Assembly (NCBI RefSeq): GCF_000430025.1
Contig: NZ_AUCZ01000008.1
Span: 62,001-126,000 of the forward strand
Direction of reading: 5' to 3'
From: Flavobacterium suncheonense GH29-5 = DSM 17707
Lineage (GTDB): Bacteria > Bacteroidota > Bacteroidia > Flavobacteriales > Flavobacteriaceae
DNA length: 64,000 nt
The translations under genes were made by a program, and so were the position numbers. The notes below the pieces were generated by a model. It searched no databases. It saw nothing but the letters and a program-made list of their open reading frames with translations, and was not told where the DNA came from. The first letter of the stretch is position 1. Each line of letters begins with the position of its first letter. Shown in pieces: positions 34,812-41,776 of the stretch.

Positions 34812-35436
34812 AAGAGCTGTTTCGGTAGCGGAGTTAAAAAGTAAAAAGTTCAAAACCATTCCTCTAAGCCACGAGTTCAAGAAGCTAATAGGAACCCCGG
34901 AAGATAATGGAGTGTGGATTGTGTGGGGGAATTCAGGCCACGGAAAATCAAGGTTTTTAATGCTATTGGCAAAAGAGCTGGCACGACACGGAAAAGTCAT
35001 TTACGACACACTTGAGGAGGGTGCAAGGCTATCGATGCAGAAAAACGTACTTGATACCGGAATGGATCAGGACGAAAACATAATGAAAAACTTTTTGATT
35101 CTCAACAGGGAACCCATCGAAGAGTTAAAGGTTAGATTGAGACGAAAGAAGCATCCTCGTTTCGTGTTCATTGACAGTTTTCAATATACCGGCCTTACCA
35201 AAAGGCAGTATATCGAGCTAAAAGAAGAGTTTACAGACGTGCTATTTATCATTAACAGCCACGCTGAAGGTAAAGAACCACTCGGAAACATTGCAAAGTT
35301 CGTTCGATACGATGCCGATGTTAAAATACGGGTTGAAGGTTTTAAGGCTTTTCCCGGTTCACGATTTGGAGGCGGCGAACCGCTGACAATTTGGGAAGAG
35401 GAGGCCGCAAAATATTGGATGGATTTAAAACAATAA
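34789..35436 (+). CDS. P-loop ATPase of RecA/AAA type, second early ATPase
   Basis: A 215-residue protein with a Walker A motif WGNSGHGKSRF (residues about 44-54) and a Walker B-like RFVFIDSFQYTG (near 125). The layout resembles a RecA/RadA-like core. Its place after MuB suggests a part in phage replication or recombination, but there is no direct Mu counterpart known to me. Translationally coupled to the gene before it. Confidence 0.75.
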   Translation: MQQPKKIKRAVSVAELKSKKFKTIPLSHEFKKLIGTPEDNGVWIVWGNSGHGKSRFLMLLAKELARHGKVIYDTLEEGARLSMQKNVLDTGMDQDENIMKNFLILNREPIEELKVRLRRKKHPRFVFIDSFQYTGLTKRQYIELKEEFTDVLFIINSHAEGKEPLGNIAKFVRYDADVKIRVEGFKAFPGSRFGGGEPLTIWEEEAAKYWMDLKQ

Positions 35437-35447
35437 CAAAATCAGTC

Positions 35448-35816
35448 ATGAAAACAACAGCAGCAAAATTAGGAATGACACCGGAGCTTTACGAATGGGC
35501 AATTTTAGAAGCATTTACAAAATGGTGCGGTAAATACGCCCACAATAACGATCAGCTTCAGGAATGTTTAACCAACCAAAGATTATTCAACTGGTTTCAG
35601 GCAGAATATCGAAAACTGGAAAAGGAATTTGAATGGCTTACAGCTCCATTTGAAACACTAAAGGAAGTCGATTATAAAATGTGCTACAAAAAATGCACAG
35701 AAAAGATTTTCGACATATATCCAAAGCCTTTGATTGAAGAAATAAGAGGTTATCCGGTTCAAAAGTCAATACCGGTATCAGGAATCAAAATCAAGTTTAA
35801 CCAATTACTGAATTAG
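35448..35816 (+). CDS. Hypothetical early phage protein
   Basis: A 122-residue protein starting at ATG 35,448 (MKTTAAKLGMTPELYEWAILEAF). Mainly helical, Trp-rich, without recognised motifs. It sits 11 bp after the second ATPase and is read in the same operon. Confidence 0.75.
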   Translation: MKTTAAKLGMTPELYEWAILEAFTKWCGKYAHNNDQLQECLTNQRLFNWFQAEYRKLEKEFEWLTAPFETLKEVDYKMCYKKCTEKIFDIYPKPLIEEIRGYPVQKSIPVSGIKIKFNQLLN

Positions 35817-35818
35817 CT

Positions 35819-35974
35819 ATGACCCCTACACAAATTGAGAACAAAATTAGAGAGCTTGAGTACTGGTTGGAACACAACCACGCTCACCCGGACAGAGCCA
35901 CAGTGTCTGAAGATTTGAGAAAACTGAAAGAACAACTGATAAACATGGAAGCCGATGCACCTGGAGGAGATTAA
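35819..35974 (+). CDS. Small early phage protein, coiled-coil-like
   Basis: A 51-codon ORF starting at ATG 35,819 (MTPTQIENKIRELEYWLEHN) 2 bp after the previous stop. Heptad-like hydrophobic pattern suggests a short coiled coil. Its 3' end overlaps the next gene. Compact packing in the operon is the main support. Confidence 0.6.
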   Translation: MTPTQIENKIRELEYWLEHNHAHPDRATVSEDLRKLKEQLINMEADAPGGD

Positions 35975-36227
35975 CAACAGACTTGACGACCTTTTTTTGG
36001 TGTTGGTTTACTGCTCATTTGGACAAAGAACCTTTTCAACCGGTCAACGAATTTGCATCAACCAGGAGCGCGCTGCTCTTTTAGACAGAAAGAACTATTT
36101 GTTTGATTCCTTACCACTATCCGAGGTAAGAGATTACAAAGTTCCGGAGCAAATCGAAGAAAGAATACAATTCACATTAAATAAAATAACCGATATCGAT
36201 TGGACAGCACCAGTCATTAACCTTTAA
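35955..36227 (+). CDS. Hypothetical early phage protein
   Basis: A 90-residue ORF beginning MHLEEINNRLDDLFLVLVYCSFGQR, overlapping the previous small gene by 20 bp. No family recognised. Its central YNLFDSLPL-like region is not diagnostic. Confidence 0.65.
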   Translation: MHLEEINNRLDDLFLVLVYCSFGQRTFSTGQRICINQERAALLDRKNYLFDSLPLSEVRDYKVPEQIEERIQFTLNKITDIDWTAPVINL

Positions 36228-36238
36228 AAACAGAAAGC

Positions 36239-36466
36239 ATGAATGCAAAAATTTTATTAGACATCGTTCAAAAACCAACTGAAACGCCTAACAAGTTAGA
36301 ATGTCAGGTTAAAGTAGAAATAGATGGAACTGGAGCAGCTATCACAGTAGCGCTAATGGAAGTTTTTCGAAAATCACCTGAATTATTCAAATTATTTAAG
36401 AAGGCAGTGATAATGACGGATCAAGCCAAAAGCATTGAAGAAATAGCGGATTTAATTAAGGATTAA
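36239..36466 (+). CDS. Hypothetical early phage protein
   Basis: A 75-residue protein (MNAKILLDIVQKPTETPNKLECQVKVEIDG...) with an alternating polar and hydrophobic pattern, then a helical C-terminus ending SIEEIADLIKD. No recognised family. It is 2 bp from the DUF3164-like gene. Confidence 0.65.
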   Translation: MNAKILLDIVQKPTETPNKLECQVKVEIDGTGAAITVALMEVFRKSPELFKLFKKAVIMTDQAKSIEEIADLIKD

Positions 36467-36468
36467 GA

Positions 36469-37188
36469 ATGAATACAAATGACATCGAAGTAAAAGAACC
36501 ACAAATTTTAGGAGAAATGAATCAGGAAGAAATCGATTTAACCAAGTTAAGCAATGAGCAGCGAAAAGAAATGCTCAGAAAACTTAAAGAAGACGAACGC
36601 AAAGAAAAAGAGTTAGCTAGAAAAAACAAGGAGACTTTGCAGACACTAACCGAGGAGGTAGTGGATAACAATGTAGACTTTTTTGTTAACGCTCAAGGCA
36701 GTGTTGAGGAGGCAATTATTAAACTATTTACCGAGGCCGAAACCATTATCGAAGCAAGAGGCGAAACTTTTGGAATTGAAAAGACAGAGCAGGATTCCCA
36801 TACCATGACAAAAAAGGACGGCTCCGCATCTATCAAAATTGGATGGAATGTTAAGCCAACATTCGACGGAACCGAGAGTGCCGGGATTCAAAAAATCAAG
36901 CAGTATATGTCATCCTTAGCCGGAGAAACTGAAAACGAAAAATTACTCATGGACTTTTTAAACATTGCCTTGAAAACAGACGTTCAGGGCAATTATAACC
37001 CCAAGAAGATACGTGAGTTAAACACCATGAGAGAACGTGCTAACAGCGACTTATTTAACGAAGGCATGGACATCATAGACAGTGCTTTGATTGACATCAG
37101 AACCAGCATGTATGCAAGGGGTTACAAATTAGTTGCAAAAGAGAATGAAATACCGAAGCGCGTAGAGTTCTCTTTCAGCATAAAGTAG
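36469..37188 (+). CDS. DUF3164-like early phage protein
   Basis: A 239-residue protein with a charged N-terminal half (KLSNEQRKEMLRKLKEDERKEKELARKN) and a C-terminal part (FLNIALKTDVQGNYNPKKIRELNTMRERANSDLFNEGMDII) similar in layout to DUF3164, a family found at this point of Mu-like phages after MuB. Function of that family is not established. Assignment is by pattern and context. Confidence 0.6.
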   Translation: MNTNDIEVKEPQILGEMNQEEIDLTKLSNEQRKEMLRKLKEDERKEKELARKNKETLQTLTEEVVDNNVDFFVNAQGSVEEAIIKLFTEAETIIEARGETFGIEKTEQDSHTMTKKDGSASIKIGWNVKPTFDGTESAGIQKIKQYMSSLAGETENEKLLMDFLNIALKTDVQGNYNPKKIRELNTMRERANSDLFNEGMDIIDSALIDIRTSMYARGYKLVAKENEIPKRVEFSFSIK

Positions 37189-37204
37189 GTTAGTTAGTTG
37201 GTCA

Positions 37205-37308
37205 TCCCGGGTGGCGGAAATGGAAGACGCTAACCAGTTTAATAAGGGGCTACGGTAGCAATATTGGCGACATTATTAAACGTTCAGGTTCGAATCCTGA
37301 TCCGGGAA
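37205..37308 (+). tRNA. Leucine-type tRNA-like element with abnormal anticodon arm
   Basis: A 7-bp acceptor stem (TCCCGGG with TCCGGGA, one G-U), TG spacer, D arm (GCG...CGC), and a perfect T arm (TCAGG-TTCGAAT-CCTGA) are clear, with discriminator A and no CCA. Between D and T arms lie 53 nt, too many for a plain tRNA-Leu, and no 5-bp stem with a 7-nt loop exists. Two folds are possible: a 9-bp stem GTTTAATAA/TTATTAAAC enclosing a 27-nt loop; or an ACCAG/CT(AC)GGT stem with a 12-nt loop containing TAA, followed by a long variable arm with a GCGA loop. It lies between early genes, in their direction. Confidence 0.6.
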
Positions 37309-37331
37309 CAAAATTTTAAAACAACAGCAAA

Positions 37332-37511
37332 ATGAAAAAATACGTGGTATCATTGATTTACACCGGAAATAAGGGTAAATATATACACAATGAACTTTGG
37401 GTAGTACAAGCAAAAACAGAAGATAAAGCCATCGAAAAGGCACAAAAATCAGCGTCAAAATCAGCAAGAGAATATTATTTTCAGTTTGCTACAATTATGG
37501 AAATATTATGA
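37332..37511 (+). CDS. Small early phage protein
   Basis: A 59-residue ORF starting at ATG 37,332 (MKKYVVSLIYTGNKGKYIHN), rich in Lys and Ala. Its TGA overlaps the next start (ATGA), the usual mark of translational coupling. No family recognised. Confidence 0.65.
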   Translation: MKKYVVSLIYTGNKGKYIHNELWVVQAKTEDKAIEKAQKSASKSAREYYFQFATIMEIL

Positions 37512-37930
37512 TAGCAACTAAAGACCAAAAGTTTCACATTCGCCGCAATTGTGCTTACAATGAGGATATAAAATGTGAGTGGGTTCAATGGGCCACCGGA
37601 GATAATTCCAAAACGAGTCTCAATGATTTAACCTTTGACCAAGCTAATAAGATTTTGATTCAACAGGGCGGTTCACCCCACACTCCCGATAATTGGGCCG
37701 TGTTTGACAAAACCAACAAAAAGCACATGGTTATTATCAGTTTGATGCGTCAGGCACAATGGGTAAAGCCTCATGACAGATATGGAGAGGTCGCTGATAT
37801 GGAAAGGTTAAGTAAGTTTTTGCAATCGCCAAAATCACCAATTACAAAGCCACTCCAACAGATGGAACCGGAGGAGCTCGAACGAATTATCAAAGCATTA
37901 AAAGGAATTGTAAAATCAAAGTATAAGTAA
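37508..37930 (+). CDS. GemA/gp16-like regulatory protein (DUF1018-like)
   Basis: A 140-residue protein with the layout of Mu GemA (DUF1018): TKDQKFHIRRNCAYNEDIKCEWVQWATGDNSKTSLNDLTFDQANKIL at the N-terminus and a central MVIISLMRQAQW, then the helical C-terminus. GemA in Mu affects host gene expression and DNA relaxation. Assignment from pattern, moderate. Confidence 0.62.
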   Translation: MIATKDQKFHIRRNCAYNEDIKCEWVQWATGDNSKTSLNDLTFDQANKILIQQGGSPHTPDNWAVFDKTNKKHMVIISLMRQAQWVKPHDRYGEVADMERLSKFLQSPKSPITKPLQQMEPEELERIIKALKGIVKSKYK

Positions 37931-38152
37931 ATGGAAAAGTTTGTAATAGTATTAATTATCTGTATTGCCTTTGGTGGCTTTGTTGGCCTTCTTTTGAAAT
38001 TCTTATCGTCCGATTTTCTTGAAGATGGTGAATGCCAACATCACAACACCTTTACCAGTGTAAAAAAAGTAACGGCAACTTGTGAAACAACTACAACAGA
38101 ATGTATGGACTGCGGTAAAGTGTTATCAGGACCTAAAACAGATTGCCGATGA
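37931..38152 (+). CDS. Small membrane protein with Cys/His cluster
   Basis: A 73-residue protein: one N-terminal membrane helix (FVIVLIICIAFGGFVGLLLKFL) followed by a tail with CQHH, TCETTTTECMDCGKV and a final DCR, which may bind zinc. It starts at the base after the GemA-like stop and ends in an ATGA overlap with the next ORF. Unknown function. Confidence 0.65.
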   Translation: MEKFVIVLIICIAFGGFVGLLLKFLSSDFLEDGECQHHNTFTSVKKVTATCETTTTECMDCGKVLSGPKTDCR

Positions 38153-38304
38153 AAGCAAAGTACAAATTTAAGACACAACCCCCACCGGGGCAATACGGAA
38201 CCTGGACAACTGAAGACGGATTCAAATGTTACACAGACAATCGTGCTGCCGCAGTACGATGGTATAAAAGATGGCTAGATGAAAATAGAAATAAAACTCA
38301 GTAA
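38149..38304 (+). CDS. Small early phage protein
   Basis: A 51-residue ORF (MKAKYKFKTQPPPGQYGTWT...) that overlaps its neighbours at both ends. Rich in aromatic and basic residues. Unknown function; support is the ATGA coupling and compact packing. Confidence 0.55.
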   Translation: MKAKYKFKTQPPPGQYGTWTTEDGFKCYTDNRAAAVRWYKRWLDENRNKTQ

Positions 38305-38611
38305 CGATCAAATAATGGCTATTTGCAAGCTGCTTGATTTATTGGAGCATTTAACGCCAACTACAAAGCCAGAGGATAAACTGATCAGATCGATAGCCTT
38401 TGAAGTTTGGGATAAGTTTCAAACCATCAAAAAGAAACTTGTAAAGAGTCATGATCTATTCGATTCCAAAAAAAAGAAAGTGACTTTAAAGTATTACGAA
38501 GCTTACGGATTGCTAAAGATAATCAGGGAAACCATCCCGCTTATTTATGATCAGTACAACCATGCAATACTATGCAAATTGAGTAACGAATTAGATCAGA
38601 AATTATCATGA
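38279..38611 (+). CDS. Hypothetical helical early phage protein
   Basis: A 110-residue, Lys-rich, mostly helical protein (MKIEIKLSNDQIMAICKLLD...). It overlaps the ORF before it by 26 bp and the one after by 4 bp. In size and helix content it is within the range of DGR accessory proteins (Avd is a small helical bundle), but no sequence likeness to Avd is seen, so this is only noted. Confidence 0.65.
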   Translation: MKIEIKLSNDQIMAICKLLDLLEHLTPTTKPEDKLIRSIAFEVWDKFQTIKKKLVKSHDLFDSKKKKVTLKYYEAYGLLKIIRETIPLIYDQYNHAILCKLSNELDQKLS

Positions 38612-39054
38612 CAAATCAGTTAACGACATATCGGGCAAAAGGTAAAGATTTGGGTTTGGAGTTCCTGTTTAAATATGATTTGAACGGTAATTTAAGGCTT
38701 TTTGAAATCGTAACCGGAGAATTAAACGAGGTGCAAATCGCATGGCTTTACAACCGGTTTCCTGCTACGGAGCACATGATGAAAACTATTTGGATGGGAA
38801 ACCCAAACTACCGGCAAAAATTCGAGGTTCAGACTTCCCCTGCTGATTTATCCTTTGAGGCATTTTGGAAGATATGGAACCTGAAGGTTAAAAAGGAACT
38901 GGCAGAAAAAGCCTGGAACAAATTAAGTGAAGCCGATAAGATTAAATGTTTCCTGAATCACAAGCCGTATCAGGATCATCTGAACAAAACCGGTCAAGCA
39001 AAGGCGCACTTAGTTACATGGATAAATCAAAAGAGATACAACGACGAATATTAA
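38608..39054 (+). CDS. Hypothetical phage protein, replication-like C-terminus
   Basis: A 148-residue protein. The C-terminal part (FEAFWKIWNLKVKKELAEKAW ... HLNKTGQAKAHLVTWINQKRY) resembles small domains in replication-initiator or helicase-loader-like phage proteins. It is not confidently assigned. It lies 18 bp before the first DGR target gene. Confidence 0.6.
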   Translation: MTNQLTTYRAKGKDLGLEFLFKYDLNGNLRLFEIVTGELNEVQIAWLYNRFPATEHMMKTIWMGNPNYRQKFEVQTSPADLSFEAFWKIWNLKVKKELAEKAWNKLSEADKIKCFLNHKPYQDHLNKTGQAKAHLVTWINQKRYNDEY

Positions 39055-39072
39055 TTAAACAACAGTTATAAA

Positions 39073-39528
39073 ATGAGTAAAACTTTAAAAATCAACATTC
39101 CAGAAGGATTCAAAATTGATTCCTTCAATCAAGAAACTGGAGACATTTCATTTGCTCCAATCCCTAAAGACATCATGGAGCAAATCCAAAGCTTTGAGGA
39201 CGTTTGCGCCCTTACCGGTAAGAATCCGGAAGATTATGTATGCAACAGCGACGATCAGGATGATATCGCCGCAAATGCTCTTAAAATGGCTTTGCTAATT
39301 TCAAGAGCTTACAACGAAAGTTGCAACAAGAAACTTGACTGGGACAATGATAATCAGCCAAAGTATTGTCACTGTTACTACAAATCGTCTGCCGGCTGGT
39401 CGTTGAGCTTCGTCGATATCTGGCGCTCGAATGCGATCTGCGGCTCCCGCCTTTATTTCGTAGAATCGAAACACGCGCAGGACGCTTGGAATAAATTCAG
39501 TCACATTTACATTAACCTAATCAAATAA
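39073..39528 (+). CDS. DGR target protein 1 (variable C-terminal domain)
   Basis: A 151-residue protein whose residues about 107-127 are encoded by variable repeat VR1: AGWSLSFVDIWRSNAICGSRL. The constant parts are an N-terminal 90 residues and a C-terminal AQDAWNKFSHIYINL. The C-terminal third, from KLDWDNDNQPKYCHCYYKSSAGW, is shared in pattern with the next gene, so the two are paralogues. No signal peptide, membrane helix or tail-fibre repeats are seen; a soluble protein is likely. Similar small proteins with a W....CGSR..F core are found in Bacteroidota, which fits a diversified binding surface. Confidence 0.82.
   Translation: MSKTLKINIPEGFKIDSFNQETGDISFAPIPKDIMEQIQSFEDVCALTGKNPEDYVCNSDDQDDIAANALKMALLISRAYNESCNKKLDWDNDNQPKYCHCYYKSSAGWSLSFVDIWRSNAICGSRLYFVESKHAQDAWNKFSHIYINLIK
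39385..39452 (+). repeat. DGR variable repeat VR1
   Basis: Sixty-eight bases aligned without gaps to the template repeat. Eleven differences, all at template adenines (A positions total 17); every non-adenine base is identical. Alignment ends abruptly after the CCCRCC/CC stretch near 39,452. Confidence 0.95.
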
Positions 39529-39533
39529 TCGAA

Positions 39534-39902
39534 ATGAAATCAAATATCACTACAATACAGGAAGCATTCATTGCTCAAGGAATCGACCCGAATGTAAGAC
39601 CGGATGTTTCAATGCTGCCGGAAATTGACAAAGTGCCAACCCTTCACGAATTTGAACGATCAGTCTTGATCAGAGCATTAAACAGCGAAGGACTTGACAA
39701 AACTTGGGAACCGGACTATACCGATTATGACCAGGATAAATTCGAGCATGTATATTACTACGATGAACAGGCCGGCTGGTCGTTGCACGGCGTCGGTGAC
39801 TGGCGCTCGTATACGCTCTGCGGCTCCCGCCGAGTTTTTAGAACGAGGGAAATCGCGAATTACGCTTGGGAGCAGTTTCCGGAGTATTTCAAAAACTTGT
39901 AA
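39534..39902 (+). CDS. DGR target protein 2 (variable C-terminal domain)
   Basis: A 122-residue protein with residues about 80-100 encoded by VR2: AGWSLHGVGDWRSYTLCGSRR. The surrounding region (TWEPDYTDYDQDKFEHVYYYDE before, then VFRTREIANYAWEQFPEYFKNL after) matches the layout of target 1, with the WEPDY...YY pattern typical of small Bacteroidota proteins of this kind. The N-terminal 60 residues differ between the two. It starts 5 bp after target 1. Confidence 0.82.
   Translation: MKSNITTIQEAFIAQGIDPNVRPDVSMLPEIDKVPTLHEFERSVLIRALNSEGLDKTWEPDYTDYDQDKFEHVYYYDEQAGWSLHGVGDWRSYTLCGSRRVFRTREIANYAWEQFPEYFKNL
39771..39832 (+). repeat. DGR variable repeat VR2
   Basis: Sixty-two bases aligned without gaps to the template. 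Thirteen differences, all at template adenines; all 45 non-adenine positions are identical. Confidence 0.95.
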
Positions 39903-39943
39903 CAAAAATTAAAGGTTGTGTATTGGATGCTGTGGTTTGGTTC

Positions 39944-40011
39944 TCGTCTGCCGGCTGGTCGTTGAACAACGTCGATAACTGGAACTCGAATACGAACTGC
40001 AGCTCCCACCA
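39944..40011 (+). repeat. DGR template repeat (TR)
   Basis: The non-coding donor copy, between target 2 and the reverse transcriptase. In the reading frame of the targets it has five AAC and one AAT codons, the codons most easily diversified by adenine mutagenesis without making stops. After it, GGTCG (40,072) can pair with CGACC (40,103), a possible RNA structure. An ORF drawn through it (39,866-40,069) is not considered a gene. Confidence 0.95.
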
Positions 40012-40123
40012 TGTAATAATCTTAAATCCGATACAAACCGTGCCCCTTGGCAAAAAATCACAACGTTAAAAGGTCGTTAGTATTCAATTCTTGTCAAGAA
40101 ACCGACCTAACACTACAAAGGCT

Positions 40124-41110
40124 ATGAAGCGAAAAAATAACCTTTATTCTCAGATAATTTCTATTGAAAACCTCCAGTTAGCAGATGCCCGCGCCCGAAA
40201 AGGCAAAGGGCATCAATCGGGGGTTAAAATTCACCAAAAGAACCAGGATAGAAATATCGAGCATTTACACCAAATGCTATTGAACAAAGACTACAAAACA
40301 TCTGCGTATTCCACTATGACGGTTTACGAACCAAAGGAGCGAATTGTTTATAAATTACCATACTTTCCTGATCGGATTACCCACCACGCAATACTGAACG
40401 TTTTAGAGCCGATTTTCACACGTTTATTTACAGGTGATACCTACAGCTCAATAAAAGGAAGAGGAATCCATAAAGCATCAGAAAAGCTGAAAAAAGCCCT
40501 AAAGGATTTCCCGAACACAACGTACTGTTTGAAGCTCGACATTACCAAGTTTTATCCAACGGTTGATCATGAGATTTTAAAAAGTCAATTGCGACGAAAA
40601 TTCAAAGACCGGGATTTACTTTGGTTACTGGATGAGATTATCGACAGCGCTGAAGGTCTTCCAATAGGAAACTATTTAAGCCAGTATTTCGCCAACTTTT
40701 ATTTAACCGGTTTCGATCATTGGATTAAGGAAACCATGAGGGTAAAAAACTACTTCAGATACGCGGATGATATCGTTATCCTTTCGGTAAGCAAAGAGGA
40801 ACTACACGCCCTTTTAAACAGTATTGAACGGTATTTAAAGGATAATTTAAACCTGAGTATAAAAGGTAATTTTCAAGTGTTCCCGGTTGAAGCTCGCGGA
40901 ATCGATTTTGTAGGATACGTTCATTATCACACGCATACACTTATGCGAAAATCAATCAAAAAGAATTTTGTCCGTGCCGTTAAAAAACGCAGAAAAAAAG
41001 AAACCATTGCTGCATATTGGGGATGGGCGAAACATTGCAACTCAAAACATTTAATTAAAAAAATAGTACCCGATGAGCCACAATTTCAAAGATTTCGGAA
41101 TACCAGCTGA
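40124..41110 (+). CDS. Diversity-generating retroelement reverse transcriptase
   Basis: A 328-residue reverse transcriptase from ATG at 40,124. Motifs: DRITHHAILNVLEP, YCLKLDITKFYPTVDH (first catalytic Asp), GLPIGNYLSQYFANFYL (the G/I-G-N-x-x-SQ motif typical of DGR enzymes), YFRYADDIVIL (YADD, catalytic Asp pair) and GIDFVGYVHYHTHTLMRKSIKK. It would copy the TR RNA with frequent mis-incorporation at adenines and place the cDNA into VR1 and VR2. It overlaps the next gene by 38 bp. No maturase or endonuclease domain. Confidence 0.95.
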   Translation: MKRKNNLYSQIISIENLQLADARARKGKGHQSGVKIHQKNQDRNIEHLHQMLLNKDYKTSAYSTMTVYEPKERIVYKLPYFPDRITHHAILNVLEPIFTRLFTGDTYSSIKGRGIHKASEKLKKALKDFPNTTYCLKLDITKFYPTVDHEILKSQLRRKFKDRDLLWLLDEIIDSAEGLPIGNYLSQYFANFYLTGFDHWIKETMRVKNYFRYADDIVILSVSKEELHALLNSIERYLKDNLNLSIKGNFQVFPVEARGIDFVGYVHYHTHTLMRKSIKKNFVRAVKKRRKKETIAAYWGWAKHCNSKHLIKKIVPDEPQFQRFRNTS

Positions 41111-41372
41111 AGTAACCTACTTAATAGGCAAAAGCATTTCGTTAGATCATGTATTGAACCTACCTATTAAAGTCCTTGATTTTAGAATAGGACCGTCAAA
41201 GAAAAAGCCAAATACAGAGTACCTAACACTACAAATAGAAACGGAAGGCGTTAAACGTGTAATCTTTACAGGAGCTACCGTATTAATCCAGCAAATAAAG
41301 AAAGTTGATAAAGACAAGTTTCCATTCAACGCAACAATAATCAAGAAAAACGAATACTACGAATTCACATGA
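41073..41372 (+). CDS. Hypothetical protein next to the DGR RT, possible OB-fold
   Basis: A 99-residue protein, overlapping the RT gene, in which GPSKKKPNTEYLTLQIETEGVKRVIFTGATVLIQQIKKV looks like a small beta-barrel (OB-fold-like), the fold of single-stranded-DNA-binding proteins. The tight coupling to RT makes it a candidate accessory factor for retrohoming. This is inference from position and pattern only. There is no Avd-like gene elsewhere in the cassette. Confidence 0.6.
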   Translation: MSHNFKDFGIPAEVTYLIGKSISLDHVLNLPIKVLDFRIGPSKKKPNTEYLTLQIETEGVKRVIFTGATVLIQQIKKVDKDKFPFNATIIKKNEYYEFT

Positions 41373-41578
41373 GACGACAAATAGAAAATACCAAAGCTTT
41401 TAAAGCTCTGAACTTCATTCAGAAAAAAGTGTACAGCAAACGTGCGACAATGCTTGAAATTGAAAATCAGTTTATCGTAGCTAAAAACAAAGGCGTCGAG
41501 GTTTGGCTGAAAGACTATCATCCTAATAGGATTTATAAAGAAATCATACAGGAGTTGCTTACGGAAAACCGTAAATAA
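41369..41578 (+). CDS. Small basic early phage protein
   Basis: A 69-residue basic helical protein (MRRQIENTKAFKALNFIQKKV...). ATGA overlap with the gene before it. Unknown function. Confidence 0.6.
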   Translation: MRRQIENTKAFKALNFIQKKVYSKRATMLEIENQFIVAKNKGVEVWLKDYHPNRIYKEIIQELLTENRK

Positions 41579-41609
41579 CTAATTGTAAAACTCGTTAAAT
41601 TGCAACATC

Positions 41610-41735
41610 ATGAACCAAATACAAGAAATCATTATTAAACAGAGAATAAAAACTGCTTACTGGGACGGTTTTTTGGCCGGGTGTATTATATCATTGGCTG
41701 CGGTAGTATTTTTAGTTTTAGTGTTGAATTTGTAA
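41610..41735 (+). CDS. Small single-pass membrane protein
   Basis: A 41-residue ORF starting at ATG 41,610 (MNQIQEIIIKQRIKTAYWDG) with one membrane helix (FLAGCIISLAAVVFLVLVLNL). Last gene before the lipoprotein. Coding status is plausible, not certain. Confidence 0.5.
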   Translation: MNQIQEIIIKQRIKTAYWDGFLAGCIISLAAVVFLVLVLNL

Positions 41736-41751
41736 AAAAAATATTAGATTT
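41724..41751 (+). promoter_or_regulatory. Promoter for the phage lipoprotein
   Basis: TTG at 41,724, 17-bp spacer, TAGATTTG at 41,744: close to the Bacteroidota consensus. It lies about 26 bp before the lipoprotein start. Confidence 0.6.
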
Positions 41752-41776
41752 GAAAATCATTAAAATTAAACAAATT

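Noticed and set aside
37205..37308. The tRNA-like element as a phage attachment site
   Set aside because: It lies within the phage early region, and the phage has a Mu-type transposase that does not need a tRNA target.
39866..40069. ORF of 67 codons across the template repeat
   Set aside because: It lies over the non-coding TR, its start is inside target 2, and its similarity to the targets is due to the template.
40091..40123. TTG start of the reverse transcriptase at 40,091
   Set aside because: An ATG at 40,124 fits better, and the upstream segment lies in the structured region after the TR.
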